Below, piece after piece: positions 1 through 10,470 of a DNA stretch of 64,000 nt. Each line of letters begins with the position of its first letter. Within the stretch, counting starts at the first letter, position 1. The notes under the pieces were generated by a model, which had not been told where the DNA came from, searched no databases, and worked only from the letters and a program-made list of their open reading frames with translations. Source of the stretch: Xenorhabdus griffiniae. Its GTDB lineage: Bacteria; Pseudomonadota; Gammaproteobacteria; Enterobacterales; Enterobacteriaceae. The position numbers and the translations under genes were made by a program. The stretch lies in the NCBI RefSeq assembly GCF_015163655.1, contig NZ_JADEUF010000002.1, positions 62,001-126,000 on the forward strand, given 5' to 3'.

Positions 1-2808
1 TTATTCAACGTTCAGTGCGTCATTAACCAGTGCTTGCTGTTGCTGCTGGTGAACAGACGTATATCCCACAGCTGGGGAAGCAGATGCCGGACGACCTGCA
101 TAACGTAAAGAAGCCCCAAATGGGATTGCTTCACGGAAATTATGTTGACTGCAATACCAAGCCCCTTGGTTCAGTGGCTCTTCCTGACACCAGACGAAGT
201 CATGAACATGGGCATACTGCTCAAGTTCAGCTTGCAGATGTTGACGTGGGAATGGGTACAGCTGTTCAATACGCACAATAGCAACATCGGTCTGTTCGTT
301 CTTACGACGCTGTTCCAGCAGATCGTAATAAACTTTGCCAGAACAAAGCACAACGCGCTTAACACCTTTTGGATCTAAAGCGTCAATTTCACCAATCACT
401 GGCTCAAATTTGCCATGTGCTAATTCATCCAGAGTAGACACAGCCAATGGATGACGCAGTAGTGATTTCGGTGACATCACGATGAGCGGACGGCGCATAC
501 CACGCAGAGCCTGACGACGCAGCATGTGATAAACCTGAGCTGGAGTCGATGGTACGCAAACCTGCATATTTTGTTCAGCACACAGTTGCAGATAACGCTC
601 CAGACGTGCCGATGAGTGCTCTGGTCCCTGACCTTCATAGCCATGTGGCAGCAACATAACCAAGCCACACATACGGCCCCATTTCTGTTCGCCAGAACTG
701 ATAAATTGGTCAATCACAACCTGAGCCACGTTAGCAAAGTCACCAAATTGGGCTTCCCAAATCGTCAAAACACGAGGTTCAGTTGTTGCATAACCGTATT
801 CAAATGCCAATACAGCTTCTTCTGAAAGGACAGAATCCCATACTTTAAATACACCCTGTCCATTGTGGATATTCGCCAACGGCACATAAACAGAAGCATT
901 GTTTTGGTCATGAATAACAGCATGACGGTGGAAGAAAGTACCACGTCCCGCATCTTCACCAGAGATGCGGACAGGAATACCTTCATCAACCAAGGTCGCG
1001 TAAGCCAATGTTTCCGCAGCACCCCAGTCAAACAATTTATTGCCATTAGCCATTTCTGCACGGTCGCTATAGATTTTCGCAACACGTGAGTGCATTGACA
1101 CTTTGGCAGGAACAGTGCTGATGCTTTTGCCAAGATCTTGCAGGCGTTTCATATCCATCTGATGTGGATACTCTTCATCCCATTCGTGGTTTAAGTAGGG
1201 TTCCCATGTAAACGAGTGCAGCCCCATTGGGCGCCATTCATCGACAACACATTCACCATGATCCAGTGCATCACGGTACAGGTTCGTTATCTCAGTAACG
1301 TCATTGGCTTCCAGCAAACCTTCCGCTACCAGCTTATCTGCATAGATCTTACGTGCAGTTGGTTGTTTTTTGATTTGCTGGTACATCAGTGGCTGAGTTG
1401 CACTTGGCTCATCAGCTTCGTTATGACCGTGACGACGGTAGCAGACCAGATCGATCATAACGTCACGTTTGAAGGTATTACGGAAGTCAAGCGCCAGACG
1501 TGTGACGAATGCAACCGCTTCCGGATCATCTGCATTAACGTGGAAAATTGGCGCCTGAACCATTTTCACAATATCAGTACAATACTGTGTTGAACGAGCA
1601 TCTTTCGGGTTAGACGTGGTGAAACCAATCTGGTTATTCACTACGATACGAACAGTACCGCCAACTTCATAACCGCGAGCCTGAGACATGTTCAACGTTT
1701 CCTGAACAATCCCCTGCCCTGTGACTGCGGCATCACCGTGGATGGTGACCGGCAGCACCATGTTACTGCGACCTTCATCAAGACGATCACGGCGGGCACG
1801 TACAGAACCGATAACAACAGGGCTGACAATCTCAAGGTGAGATGGGTTAAAGGCCAGAGCCAAATGTACCAAACCACCTTCGGTTTCAAAATCAGACGAA
1901 AAACCTTGATGGTATTTTACGTCGCCTGTACCCAGATGCTCTTTGTGTTTACCCGCAAATTCATCGAACAGATCTACCGGTTTTTTACCCAAGAGATTGA
2001 CCAATACGTTGAGGCGACCACGATGAGCCATCCCCAAAACCACTTCACGGGTACTTTGTTTACCTGCGTGGCGGATCAACTCTTTTAACATAGGGATAAG
2101 TGCATCGCCACCTTCCAGGGAGAAACGTTTCGCCCCTGGGAACTTAGCGCCTAAATAGCGTTCCAAACCTTCCGCTGATGTTAATTCTTTCAGGAAACGA
2201 CGCTTTTCCTCTGCACTAAACTGTGAACTGACTGTCACTGATTCCAGACGTTGTTGGATCCAACGTTTTTCTTCCGTATTGGTGATGTGCATATATTCCG
2301 CACCAATTGAACCGCAATAAATGCGTTTCAACGCGTCATACAGATCAGCCAATTTCATGGTTTCTTTGCCAATGGCAAAAGAGCCTACATTAAACGTTTC
2401 TTCAAAATCCGCTTTTGTTAAATTATGGAAAGCAGGATCAAGATCGGGTACAGGTTCCTGTTTCCATAATCCCAATGGATCAAGGTTTGCATTTTGGTGT
2501 CCGCGGAAGCGGAATGCATTGATGAGCTGCAATACTTTGACTTGTTTTGCATCCATTGCTGGATCGCTGACTGAAGTGTGGTAACGCGTGGCATCCTTTG
2601 CCAGACGACGGAAATAATCGCGTGTCTGTGAGTGAAGTTGTTCGCCGCTAAGTCCTGCTTCCGGTAATTGTTGGAAAATTTCTCTCCAACTTGCATCAAC
2701 AGAATTAGGATCGGTTATATAGTCTTCATAGATTTGCTCTATGTAAGACTGGTTTGCACCAGCCAGAAAGCTTGAGTCCAGCCAGTCCTTCATTGCGCCG
2801 TTCTGCAT
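1..2808 (-). CDS. sucA: 2-oxoglutarate dehydrogenase E1 component
   Basis: Thiamine-diphosphate-dependent decarboxylase (E1) of the cytoplasmic 2-oxoglutarate dehydrogenase complex, which makes succinyl-CoA in the TCA cycle. The 935-residue product is close to the roughly 933 residues of E. coli SucA and matches it along its length. The N-terminus MQNGAMKDWLDSSFLAGANQ aligns directly with the E. coli start, which fixes the start codon. Visible family motifs are GMAHRGRLNVL with the active-site histidine near residue 260, and the cofactor region GDAAVTGQG followed by NNQIGFTT. The stop codon occupies the first three bases of the window, so the gene is complete but its expected partner sucB lies outside to the left. 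It is the distal gene of an sdhCDAB-sucA run on the minus strand, separated from sdhB by 335 bp containing two hairpins. Confidence 0.98.
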   Translation of the reverse strand: MQNGAMKDWLDSSFLAGANQSYIEQIYEDYITDPNSVDASWREIFQQLPEAGLSGEQLHSQTRDYFRRLAKDATRYHTSVSDPAMDAKQVKVLQLINAFRFRGHQNANLDPLGLWKQEPVPDLDPAFHNLTKADFEETFNVGSFAIGKETMKLADLYDALKRIYCGSIGAEYMHITNTEEKRWIQQRLESVTVSSQFSAEEKRRFLKELTSAEGLERYLGAKFPGAKRFSLEGGDALIPMLKELIRHAGKQSTREVVLGMAHRGRLNVLVNLLGKKPVDLFDEFAGKHKEHLGTGDVKYHQGFSSDFETEGGLVHLALAFNPSHLEIVSPVVIGSVRARRDRLDEGRSNMVLPVTIHGDAAVTGQGIVQETLNMSQARGYEVGGTVRIVVNNQIGFTTSNPKDARSTQYCTDIVKMVQAPIFHVNADDPEAVAFVTRLALDFRNTFKRDVMIDLVCYRRHGHNEADEPSATQPLMYQQIKKQPTARKIYADKLVAEGLLEANDVTEITNLYRDALDHGECVVDEWRPMGLHSFTWEPYLNHEWDEEYPHQMDMKRLQDLGKSISTVPAKVSMHSRVAKIYSDRAEMANGNKLFDWGAAETLAYATLVDEGIPVRISGEDAGRGTFFHRHAVIHDQNNASVYVPLANIHNGQGVFKVWDSVLSEEAVLAFEYGYATTEPRVLTIWEAQFGDFANVAQVVIDQFISSGEQKWGRMCGLVMLLPHGYEGQGPEHSSARLERYLQLCAEQNMQVCVPSTPAQVYHMLRRQALRGMRRPLIVMSPKSLLRHPLAVSTLDELAHGKFEPVIGEIDALDPKGVKRVVLCSGKVYYDLLEQRRKNEQTDVAIVRIEQLYPFPRQHLQAELEQYAHVHDFVWCQEEPLNQGAWYCSQHNFREAIPFGASLRYAGRPASASPAVGYTSVHQQQQQALVNDALNVE

Positions 2809-2945
2809 TGTGATCCCTTAAGCTTTAAAAGCTTTAGTTTTCGCCGTGGTTAACAAATACCGCTTAATTAGCGGTGTTGATAAAAGGTTCATTTGGACGT
2901 GCTTAATGCATGTTCTTCTATGGGTTTTCCTACCCTTCAAGGAAC

Positions 2946-2974
2946 CTTTAAAAACCGAATATCAGTTTTTAAAG
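2946..2974 (-). other. Perfect hairpin in the sdhB-sucA gap
   Basis: CTTTAAAAAC and GTTTTTAAAG form a perfect 10-bp stem around a 9-nt loop, and short GGA/TCC matches extend it. It lies about 140 bp upstream of sucA. On the transcribed minus strand no T-run follows, so it looks more like an mRNA processing or stability element than a terminator. That role is inference. Confidence 0.5.
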
Positions 2975-3039
2975 ATCCCTTTATTTAGAAACAGACTTCG
3001 TCTTTAGCAGCAGGCAATTTATCATTTTTCATTCTTTAA

Positions 3040-3083
3040 TGCCCTCCACTGATTTGATATTTATTTCAAAATTGTGGAGGGCA
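3040..3083 (-). other. GC-rich inverted repeat downstream of sdhB
   Basis: TGCCCTCCAC and GTGGAGGGCA pair perfectly over 10 bp around an A/T-rich 24-nt loop, about 60 bp after the sdhB stop. No T-run follows on the minus strand, so intrinsic termination would be weak. Partial termination or 3' end protection between sdhB and sucA is plausible. The rest of 2809-3143 is A/T-rich and carries the palindrome AAGCTTTAAAAGCTT just before sucA, with no other gene visible. Confidence 0.5.
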
Positions 3084-3143
3084 ACATTATATGCACTATT
3101 TACACACTATTTATGTGTTATTTATGTGCAAATTGTTATTTTG

Positions 3144-3860
3144 CTATGCACTATGTTTCAGCAACATAGATTTAATATGACCAATCGCTTTGGTCGGATT
3201 CAATCCTTTAGGACATACATTGACGCAATTCATAATTCCATGACAACGGAACACACTGAATGCATCATTCAGATTATCCAATCGTGAACTTGTTTCTGTG
3301 TCACGGCTGTCAGTCAGGAAACGGTATGCCGCCAAAAGACCAGCCGGCCCGATAAATTTATCCGGATTCCACCAGAATGATGGACAGGACGTTGAGCAGC
3401 AGGCACATAAGATACATTCATACAAACCATCCAGCTTTTCACGCTGTGCTGGTGATTGCAGGTGCTCACGCGCAGGTGGATTTTTACCATCATTAATCAG
3501 ATAAGGACGGATTTTCTCATATTGCGCGTAGAACTGCCCCATATCAACAACCAAATCACGCACCACAGGCAAACCAGGTAATGGACGAATAACGATTTTC
3601 TTATTGCCACGGCGCAGCGCTGAAATGGGGGTAATACATGCCAAGCCGTTTTTACCGTTCATATTCACGCCATCAGAGCCACAAACCCCCTCACGACAAG
3701 AACGGCGGAATGACAAGGTTGGATCTTGCTCTTTTAGCTGGATAAGCGCATCCAGCAACATCATATCGCGCCCTTCCTCTGCTTCCAGTGTGTAATCCTG
3801 CATACGAGGTACATCATCGACATCTGGATTATAACGATAAATTGAAAATTCAAGTTTCAT
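3144..3860 (-). CDS. sdhB: Succinate dehydrogenase iron-sulfur subunit
   Basis: Electron-transfer subunit of complex II, passing electrons from the SdhA flavin to ubiquinone at the inner membrane. At 238 residues it equals the usual enterobacterial length. The plant-type 2Fe-2S motif SCREGVCGSDGVNMNG sits near residues 54-70. The motif CILCACCSTSCP around residues 149-160 and the later CVNVCPKG around residue 212 provide the 4Fe-4S and 3Fe-4S ligands. It is the fourth gene of sdhCDAB, with a 37-bp gap after sdhA. The C-terminus MLLKHSA corresponds to the E. coli end. Confidence 0.98.
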   Translation of the reverse strand: MKLEFSIYRYNPDVDDVPRMQDYTLEAEEGRDMMLLDALIQLKEQDPTLSFRRSCREGVCGSDGVNMNGKNGLACITPISALRRGNKKIVIRPLPGLPVVRDLVVDMGQFYAQYEKIRPYLINDGKNPPAREHLQSPAQREKLDGLYECILCACCSTSCPSFWWNPDKFIGPAGLLAAYRFLTDSRDTETSSRLDNLNDAFSVFRCHGIMNCVNVCPKGLNPTKAIGHIKSMLLKHSA

Positions 3861-3897
3861 AATCTATTTCTCCGCAACTGGAACATCAGCAATGCAA

Positions 3898-5664
3898 TTA
3901 GTAAGAACGCACTTTCGGCGGGAAAGCTTCACGCAGCGTTGGCTGCATATTCACTTCACGACGAGTCATGCTCTCAGTTTGCGGTAAGTAGAGGCTATGG
4001 CACAGCCAGTTAGCATCATCACGCTCTGGATAGTCAAAGCGGCTATGGGCACCACGACTTTCTGTACGGAAATTCGCAGCAACCGCAGTTGAATAAGCCG
4101 TTTCCATCAGGTTATCCAATTCCAAACATTCAATGCGTTGGGTATTGAATTCTGATGAAGTATCATCCAGACGAGCATTTTTCAGACGTTCACGGATCAC
4201 TTTCAGCTCTTCCAGTCCTCTTGCCATCGCATCACCTTCACGGAATACCGAGAAATTATGCTGCATACAAGCTTGCAATGCTTTGCGGATTTCCACTGGA
4301 TCTTCACCTGAACGGGTATTATTCCAACGGTTCAGACGTTGAAGAGCCGCATCGACATCAGATTCGCTAGCATCACGGCTAGCACCCTGTTCCATCAGAC
4401 ACTCTTTCAAATGCAAGCCTGCGGAGCGACCAAATACCACCAGGTCAAGCAGTGAGTTACCCCCCAGACGGTTTGCACCGTGAACAGAGACACAAGCAAT
4501 CTCACCCACAGCAAACAAACCAGGGATAACTACATCTTCGCCTTTTTCATTGACTGTCAGCGCTTGACCTGTGATCTTAGTTGGGATACCCCCCATCATA
4601 TAGTGACAGGTTGGGATAACAGGGATTGGTTCTTTTACTGGATCGACGTGGGCGAAAGTACGGGATAATTCAAGAATACCTGGCAGGCGAGATTCCAATA
4701 CTTCTTTACCCAGATGGTCCAGCTTCAGTTTAACGTGCGGACCCCATGGGCCTTCACAGCCGCGACCTTCACGGATTTCGATCATCATAGAGCGTGCGAC
4801 TACATCACGGCCAGCAAGGTCTTTAGCATTTGGCGCATAGCGCTCCATAAAGCGCTCACCATCTTTATTCAGCAGGTAGCCACCTTCACCACGACAACCT
4901 TCCGTAACCAGAACACCCGCGCCAGCAATACCTGTTGGGTGGAATTGCCACATTTCCATATCCTGAACAGGAACACCCGCACGTAATGCCATCCCCACAC
5001 CATCACCGGTATTGATATGCGCATTAGTTGTGGATTGGAAGATACGACCAGCACCACCGGTTGCCAAAATAGTCGCCTTAGCTTTGAAATAGACCACTTC
5101 ACCGGTTTCGATACAAATCGCGGTACAACCGACAATTGCACCATCCTGATTCTTAACCAGATCCAACGAGTACCATTCGGAGAAAATAGTCGTGTGGTTT
5201 TTTAGATTCTGCTGATACAGAGTATGTAATAGAGCGTGGCCAGTTCGGTCAGCGGCGGCGGCAGTACGAGCAGCCTGCTCGCCACCAAAATTTCTGGATT
5301 GCCCGCCAAATGGGCGTTGGTAAATACGGCCATCATCCAGACGGGAGAATGGCAGCCCCATGTGTTCCAGCTCCAAAATAGCTTCTGGGCCAGTCTTACA
5401 CATATATTCGATGGCATCCTGGTCACCAATATAATCGGAACCTTTCACCGTATCATACATGTGCCATTCCCAGTTATCGTCATGGGAATTGCCCAACGCA
5501 ACAGTGATCCCACCCTGTGCTGATACAGTGTGGGAGCGAGTTGGGAACACTTTGGAAATCAAAGCACAAGATAAACCCATTTGTGAAATTTGCAGTGCAG
5601 CACGCATACCTGCGCCGCCAGCACCAATAACAACAGCGTCAAACTCTCTTACTGGCAGTTTCAT
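3898..5664 (-). CDS. sdhA: Succinate dehydrogenase flavoprotein subunit
   Basis: Catalytic subunit of complex II, which oxidises succinate to fumarate. Its 588 residues match the E. coli length. The N-terminal dinucleotide motif [14 protein letters not shown] lies near residues 11-24. The sequence SHTVSAQGG contains His45, the histidine that covalently holds [12 protein letters not shown] and the GGIPT segment are family hallmarks. The sdhD stop codon directly abuts this start codon (5665-5667 against 5662-5664), indicating translational coupling. It is transcribed from the promoter region upstream of sdhC. Confidence 0.98.
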   Translation of the reverse strand: MKLPVREFDAVVIGAGGAGMRAALQISQMGLSCALISKVFPTRSHTVSAQGGITVALGNSHDDNWEWHMYDTVKGSDYIGDQDAIEYMCKTGPEAILELEHMGLPFSRLDDGRIYQRPFGGQSRNFGGEQAARTAAAADRTGHALLHTLYQQNLKNHTTIFSEWYSLDLVKNQDGAIVGCTAICIETGEVVYFKAKATILATGGAGRIFQSTTNAHINTGDGVGMALRAGVPVQDMEMWQFHPTGIAGAGVLVTEGCRGEGGYLLNKDGERFMERYAPNAKDLAGRDVVARSMMIEIREGRGCEGPWGPHVKLKLDHLGKEVLESRLPGILELSRTFAHVDPVKEPIPVIPTCHYMMGGIPTKITGQALTVNEKGEDVVIPGLFAVGEIACVSVHGANRLGGNSLLDLVVFGRSAGLHLKECLMEQGASRDASESDVDAALQRLNRWNNTRSGEDPVEIRKALQACMQHNFSVFREGDAMARGLEELKVIRERLKNARLDDTSSEFNTQRIECLELDNLMETAYSTAVAANFRTESRGAHSRFDYPERDDANWLCHSLYLPQTESMTRREVNMQPTLREAFPPKVRSY

Positions 5665-6012
5665 TTATGCACCCCACACCACAATTGTTCCGTAAATCAA
5701 ATAAGTTAACAGCGCTACGATAATCACCAGTTGCAAAACCAGACGCAGTGCGAGCGGTTTGACATAATCTGTCAGTACCTGCCACATTCCAATCCACGCA
5801 TGAACCAGAATAGAAAGCAGCGTCAACACAGTGAATACTTTAGTGAGAGATGAAGAAAAGAAACCCCGCCAGACTTCATAGGTAATATCCGACGTTGTTG
5901 CGACAAAACTGACAAGATAGAGGACGTACAAAACAATAATAATTGCGGATGCGCGCAGTAGCAGCCAATCCTGAATACCTGTACGACCCAAAGCGGATGC
6001 GTTGCTTACCAT
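5665..6012 (-). CDS. sdhD: Succinate dehydrogenase membrane anchor
   Basis: Small hydrophobic subunit that with SdhC anchors SdhAB to the inner membrane and forms the haem b and quinone sites. The 115 residues equal the E. coli length. The protein begins [20 protein letters not shown] and has three predicted membrane helices, at about residues 20-38, 57-78 and 90-112. The first seven bases overlap the end of sdhC and its stop abuts sdhA, so the cistrons are tightly packed. Confidence 0.96.
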   Translation of the reverse strand: MVSNASALGRTGIQDWLLLRASAIIIVLYVLYLVSFVATTSDITYEVWRGFFSSSLTKVFTVLTLLSILVHAWIGMWQVLTDYVKPLALRLVLQLVIIVALLTYLIYGTIVVWGA

Positions 6013-6416
6013 AATAATACCCCAGCCAGAATAGACAGAATAACCGCGATTGCTATTGCTACTTTGGCAGATGCACTACCGGTAGCAAGATTCTCTTCCA
6101 GGAAACCAAAATCCATCAACACATGGCGAATGCCTCCACAAATGTGGTAAGCCAGTGCCGTCAATATCCCCCACAGGATAAATTTGGCGAAGAAGCCAGT
6201 CATGATTTCAGATGCTTGCAGGAAGCCTTCTTGCGAAGACAGAGACATCCCCAATAACCACAGTAGAATGCCAACTGCGATAAAGGTGATGACGCCTGAG
6301 ATACGGTGCAAGATCGATGCTATCGCGGAGACGGGTTGGTTAATCGTCCGCAGATCAAGGTTGACAGGTCTTTGTTTTTTCACAATTTTGCCCACAAAGC
6401 TTTTTTTATTTTCCAT
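6006..6416 (-). CDS. sdhC: Succinate dehydrogenase cytochrome b556 subunit
   Basis: Membrane subunit of complex II and first gene of the operon. The core from [10 protein letters not shown] onward matches E. coli SdhC, including [10 protein letters not shown] near the quinone site and the haem-ligand segment [11 protein letters not shown]. The frame gives 136 residues against 129 in E. coli because of an N-terminal extension starting [10 protein letters not shown]. The start is uncertain: the strong GGAGG sits directly against this ATG, closer than usual, and GTG codons further in are alternatives. Three membrane helices are evident. Confidence 0.95.
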   Translation of the reverse strand: MENKKSFVGKIVKKQRPVNLDLRTINQPVSAIASILHRISGVITFIAVGILLWLLGMSLSSQEGFLQASEIMTGFFAKFILWGILTALAYHICGGIRHVLMDFGFLEENLATGSASAKVAIAIAVILSILAGVLLW

Positions 6417-7016
6417 CCTCCGGTCCTGGGCGGGAATCAGACAGCGCGAAGAGGATACAAAGACACAACATAATTAACTTAAACAATCCCTACTGTTCAT
6501 CAAAAGTTGTGATTTGGTTACGCTGGGTGCTCCTACATCAGGATAATCCGGAGACCTGTCAGAAGTATAAGTACTTCACATTGTTATTACAATTGCCACA
6601 CAATATGATTATTAACATTTAGCTTGAACAGTGAGAAAGATCACGCTTCAAACATTTTTCATGAAATTAACAATCTTGTTTGACAAAGATTAAACATTTA
6701 TCTTACATATATGTCGTTATATATTATTTGCCATCATTTTATGATGCAAAATTAATCTTAACGAAAAATAAAAGTTATGCAAAAGTATCATATAAGCACA
6801 AAATGATAACATTTTATGTCAATAATACTTTAAACATAACTTCCAAAAACTTTTTAACAACCTGAAAACCATTGTCATCCGTAATGAGATTTCAGCGTTA
6901 AATGTGATACCAGCCTGATTTTAAATTCTCTCCGGTAGCACAATGCCTTCGGCACAGTATAAATTGCGCCTATCTGGTTGTTAGGGGTTATAAAAATAAG
7001 CGCTAAGGAGATATAA
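6417..7016. promoter_or_regulatory. Divergent sdhC/gltA control region
   Basis: A 600-bp A/T-rich gap separating sdhC (minus) from gltA (plus) in the same arrangement as E. coli, where the region is controlled by CRP and ArcA. Apart from a CRP-like site near 6630 I could not place promoters confidently. TGTTATT and ATTATTAACATTTAG near 6580-6620 resemble ArcA-type sequence but are too degenerate to call. An AAGGAG ribosome site precedes gltA. A 61-codon A/T-rich open frame at 6680-6865 looks like chance. Confidence 0.6.
6630..6645. promoter_or_regulatory. CRP-like site
   Basis: AGTGA-GAAAGA-TCACG matches the TGTGA-N6-TCACA consensus at 8 of 10 defined positions, with the correct 6-bp spacer. 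It sits between the divergent sdhC and gltA genes. Catabolite control of both is known in E. coli and is inferred here. Confidence 0.55.
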
Positions 7017-8300
7017 ATGGCTGATAAAAAGGCTACGTTGAACATAAATGGTTCAGCTGCTATCGAACTAGACGTACTAACGCCGACCCTAGGTTCTGAA
7101 GTGATTGACGTTCGTACCCTCGGCTCAAAAGGCTTCTATACTTATGATCCAGGTTTTACTTCCACTGCTTCCTGTGAGTCGAAAATCACCTATATTGATG
7201 GCAATGAAGGCATTTTGCTACACCGTGGTTTCCCCATCGATCAGCTTGCAACGGAATCGACCTATCTGGAAGTCTGTTACATTCTGCTATATGGCGAACC
7301 TCCCACTCCCGAAGAATACGAAAAATTTAAAACTACGGTGACTCGCCATACTATGATCCACGAACAGATCACCCGTCTGTTCCATGGTTTCCGCCGTGAT
7401 TCCCATCCAATGGCTGTACTTTGTGGTGTGACAGGCGCATTAGCGGCCTTCTATCATGATGCGCTGGATGTCCATAATCCTCGCCACCGTGAAATTACTG
7501 CTTACCGCCTGCTGTCCAAAATGCCAACTGTTGCGGCAATGTGTTACAAATATTCTCTTGGACAGCCTTTCGTTTATCCACGTAACGATCTATCTTATGC
7601 GGCTAACTTCCTGTACATGATGTTCTCAACACCGTGTGAGGAGTATAAAGTTAATCCAGTCTTAGAACGCGCGATGGATCGCATTTTCATTCTGCATGCA
7701 GATCATGAACAAAATGCTTCAACTTCAACGGTACGTACTGCGGGTTCTTCTGGCGCCAACCCATTTGCTTGTATTGCTGCGGGTATTGCATCCCTTTGGG
7801 GGCCAGCGCATGGTGGAGCAAATGAAGCCTGCTTGCGGATGTTGGAAGAGATCCAAACTGTCGAACACATTCCTGAATTCATCGCTCGCGCCAAAGACAA
7901 AAATGATTCTTTCCGCCTGATGGGCTTTGGTCACCGTGTTTACAAAAACTATGATCCTCGCGCAACAGTGATGCGTGAAACCTGCCATGAAGTACTCAAT
8001 GAGCTTGGTCTGAATGACAGTCTGCTGGAAGTGGCAATGGAATTAGAGCGTATTGCCTTGCATGACCCATACTTCATTGAGAAAAAACTGTATCCAAACG
8101 TCGACTTCTATTCAGGCATCATCCTGAAAGCTATGGGTATTCCATCGACCATGTTCACCGTGATTTTCGCCATTGCCCGTACTATTGGCTGGATTGCACA
8201 CTGGAATGAAATGCACGATGAAGGCTTGAAGATCGCACGTCCGCGCCAGCTTTATACTGGTCACTCGAAACGCGATTTCAAGAGCCAGCTGAAAAAATAA
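7017..8300 (+). CDS. gltA: Citrate synthase, type II
   Basis: Condenses acetyl-CoA with oxaloacetate to give citrate, the entry step of the TCA cycle. The 427 residues equal the hexameric, NADH-sensitive enterobacterial enzyme and match it closely from [20 protein letters not shown] to the basic C-terminus. Catalytic motifs are [10 protein letters not shown] (first histidine), [13 protein letters not shown] (second histidine) and NVDFYSG (aspartate). A strong AAGGAG lies six bases before the ATG. It is divergent from the sdh operon and followed by hairpins. Confidence 0.98.
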   Translation: MADKKATLNINGSAAIELDVLTPTLGSEVIDVRTLGSKGFYTYDPGFTSTASCESKITYIDGNEGILLHRGFPIDQLATESTYLEVCYILLYGEPPTPEEYEKFKTTVTRHTMIHEQITRLFHGFRRDSHPMAVLCGVTGALAAFYHDALDVHNPRHREITAYRLLSKMPTVAAMCYKYSLGQPFVYPRNDLSYAANFLYMMFSTPCEEYKVNPVLERAMDRIFILHADHEQNASTSTVRTAGSSGANPFACIAAGIASLWGPAHGGANEACLRMLEEIQTVEHIPEFIARAKDKNDSFRLMGFGHRVYKNYDPRATVMRETCHEVLNELGLNDSLLEVAMELERIALHDPYFIEKKLYPNVDFYSGIILKAMGIPSTMFTVIFAIARTIGWIAHWNEMHDEGLKIARPRQLYTGHSKRDFKSQLKK

Positions 8301-8311
8301 TTGAATCAATA

Positions 8312-8402
8312 ACACTATTCATATTCTGGCACATTTTGAATAGTGTATTTCTGCACCTCTTATGTCAGTTTTTTATTCTGATATTAGAGGTGTAGTTTTG
8401 TT
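8312..8402. terminator. Bidirectional terminator region after gltA
   Basis: Two hairpins lie in the gap between convergent gltA and the AraC-type gene. The first pairs ACACTATTCA (8312-8321) with TGAATAGTGT (8337-8346). The second (8354-8392) pairs CACCTCT...CAG with CTG...AGAGGTG over 15 positions with one mismatch and one G-T pair. It is followed on the plus strand by TAGTTTTGTTTT, a plausible intrinsic terminator for gltA. Confidence 0.65.
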
Positions 8403-9188
8403 TTATCTCTCTGAACCCGCCATATATTCCCTTGGCGGCCTTCCCATGATTTTGCGAAAAAATGTCACAAATGCACTATCATTGGCAAAACCGAGTTCCT
8501 GTGCAACATAGGATAACGTTTTATTCTGTGCCAATAACTCTATTGCCTTTACCAATCGCCATTGCTGCCGCCATTGTTGATAATTCATTCCTGTTTCACG
8601 CTGAAATATCCGAGTAATGGTTTTCTCACTGGCACCAATATAAGTCGCCAGACTGTGTAATGGTGGCGGCAATTGATCAAATGATAAATATGCTAAACGC
8701 CGATCAGAAGGTAACGGCAATAAAGTTGGTTCCCTACGTGCCTCACGGATCTCATCAAAAAACAGTGCTAACAAATTTGCTTCTTTTCCCTGATACCAAT
8801 CAGAATCAAAAGAAGATATCGCGATACGCTCCAAAAGTGCCTGTAATAGTGGCGTGGCTTCTAATATTTCACTTTGCGTCGGAAGCAATGCCATTTCAGA
8901 AAACTCCAAGTAACTGGAATTTAAATAAATAGAACGATAACCTACAGAGCCACGCATTTCTGCCCGATGCCGTATCCTGGGAGGAAGCCATGCCACTCTG
9001 GTTGGCGGCAGAACAGAAATCTGGTTTGCCAAGGTAATCTTGATACAGCCCCGTTGGGTAAACAATAATTGCCCCATATCATGTTGGTGAAAGCCAGAAT
9101 CGTGTTGCCCCATCTCTGCTGCGATCCCTATTACAGGCATATCCAAGCTATCAGGATCAAAATAATCACGTTGTTGCAGCCATGCCAT
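8403..9188 (-). CDS. AraC-family transcriptional regulator
   Basis: A 261-residue DNA-binding regulator. The N-terminal half (about residues 10-150) looks like a cupin-type sensing domain. The C-terminal roughly 95 residues carry the two helix-turn-helix motifs of the AraC family: LATYIGASEKTITRIFQRE, then LSYVAQELGFANDSAFVTFF ending in GRPPREY. It is divergent from an MFS exporter with a 120-bp shared promoter gap. This layout recalls NimR beside the nimT exporter in E. coli, so control of the neighbouring pump is the likely job. The inducer is unknown. Confidence 0.88.
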   Translation of the reverse strand: MAWLQQRDYFDPDSLDMPVIGIAAEMGQHDSGFHQHDMGQLLFTQRGCIKITLANQISVLPPTRVAWLPPRIRHRAEMRGSVGYRSIYLNSSYLEFSEMALLPTQSEILEATPLLQALLERIAISSFDSDWYQGKEANLLALFFDEIREARREPTLLPLPSDRRLAYLSFDQLPPPLHSLATYIGASEKTITRIFQRETGMNYQQWRQQWRLVKAIELLAQNKTLSYVAQELGFANDSAFVTFFRKIMGRPPREYMAGSER

Positions 9189-9308
9189 GTTTATTCCTTC
9201 TGATTTAATGTCCGATTAAATAAACAAATAGTCTTTATTATCATAAAAAGACAACGGCCATAATGCTAACCTTTCAAACCATGACTTATCAGCAAAAAGA
9301 AAAAAATC
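9189..9308. promoter_or_regulatory. Shared promoter gap, regulator and MFS gene
   Basis: This A/T-rich 120-bp interval is the only place for the promoters of the divergent AraC-type gene and the exporter gene. No operator repeat was convincing by eye. The exporter ribosome site is weak (AAAGA about eight bases before the ATG). Confidence 0.5.
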
Positions 9309-10457
9309 ATGCAAAATAAACCATCAATCTGGCTCGCTATTGCCTTGATGATGTTCCCACAGATCGTAGAAACCATCTATAGTCCCGCATTAATCAATAT
9401 TGCCGCTGGATTTTCCGTCAACCCAGAGCAAGCCGCCCAAACACTATCACTTTACTTTTTTGCTTTTGCTCTTGGTGTTGTCGTATGGGGACGTATGTGT
9501 GATGTCATTGGCAGGCGCCCAACTATTATTACTGGTCTATCACTCTATGGCCTCGCTTCCCTGTTGGCATTATTGACACAACAATTTTGGTTATTGCTCA
9601 TTGCCCGAATGCTGTCTGCTTTCGGAGCCGCAGTTGGCTCTGTCGGCACACAGACTATTATGCGTGATACTTATCGTGGGGAAGAGTTAACACGTGTCTT
9701 TTCTGTTATGGGTATTGCCTTAGCCATCAGCCCTGCCATTGGCATGCTCAGTGGTTCAACATTGAACTATTTTGCTGGCTATAAAGCGGTCTTTGCTGGG
9801 TTAGTTATTCTGGCCGTTATCCTGACCTGTTGGTCTATTACCCGATTACCAGAAACTCGACCAACTGATATAACAAAGGTGGCTTTATTTAGCACAGTAA
9901 TTATGATGATTAAAGATATTTCAATTTGGCGAAATGCCTTTTTGACCGCACTTTTCAATATTTGTTTGTTCAGCTATTACCAATTAGCGCCATTTCGTTT
10001 CCAACAATTCGGATTATCACAGAAAGTATTTGGTTATACTGGTTTGTTATTAACTTTCGGCGTTGGATTAGGTTCACTATTAAACAAATATCTATTAAAG
10101 CATCAATGGGTATCAATCCAAGTAGTTACCCTTGCTTCATTAATCAGTTTATTCAGTGGGATCGGTGTCTATTTGCTCGAAAATAGCTGGCTCTTTATTT
10201 TTCCAATATTGGGAATAGTCATCGCTTATGGGTTGGCGATCCCGAATATTTTAGCTTCTGCATTAACTAACTATTCAGATAGGCGAGGTACAGCCGGTGC
10301 TTTACTTGGGTTGTTTTACTATTCGCTGCTGGGGCTTGGTTTGGCATTGGCAGGCTGGAGTCAGGCATTAGGCTGCGTATTAATATGTTGTGGGATCGCA
10401 ATGATTGTTTTATCTCTCTTTCAAAATAAAAAGCCCCACGTCCCGAAATGGAAATAA
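9309..10457 (+). CDS. MFS drug efflux transporter, Bcr/CflA type
   Basis: Inner-membrane proton antiporter of 382 residues with about 12 hydrophobic segments. Residues 20-60 contain ETIYSPALINIA, typical of the Bcr/CflA drug-export branch. Between helices 2 and 3 is the MFS signature GRMCDVIGRRP (about residues 59-69). A charged central loop (DITK) around residues 180-190 divides the two halves. It lies next to a divergent AraC-type regulator that probably controls it. The substrate is unknown: antibiotics, host compounds or the cell's own metabolites are all possible. Confidence 0.87.
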   Translation: MQNKPSIWLAIALMMFPQIVETIYSPALINIAAGFSVNPEQAAQTLSLYFFAFALGVVVWGRMCDVIGRRPTIITGLSLYGLASLLALLTQQFWLLLIARMLSAFGAAVGSVGTQTIMRDTYRGEELTRVFSVMGIALAISPAIGMLSGSTLNYFAGYKAVFAGLVILAVILTCWSITRLPETRPTDITKVALFSTVIMMIKDISIWRNAFLTALFNICLFSYYQLAPFRFQQFGLSQKVFGYTGLLLTFGVGLGSLLNKYLLKHQWVSIQVVTLASLISLFSGIGVYLLENSWLFIFPILGIVIAYGLAIPNILASALTNYSDRRGTAGALLGLFYYSLLGLGLALAGWSQALGCVLICCGIAMIVLSLFQNKKPHVPKWK

Positions 10458-10470
10458 AATCCAGAAGCTA

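Noticed and set aside
765..1133. 122-codon minus-strand frame inside sucA
   Set aside because: It is a same-strand frame shift of sucA; the main frame is intact and conserved across this stretch.
6680..6865. 61-codon frame in the sdhC-gltA gap
   Set aside because: It is very A/T-rich, has no ribosome site and sits in a known regulatory gap.
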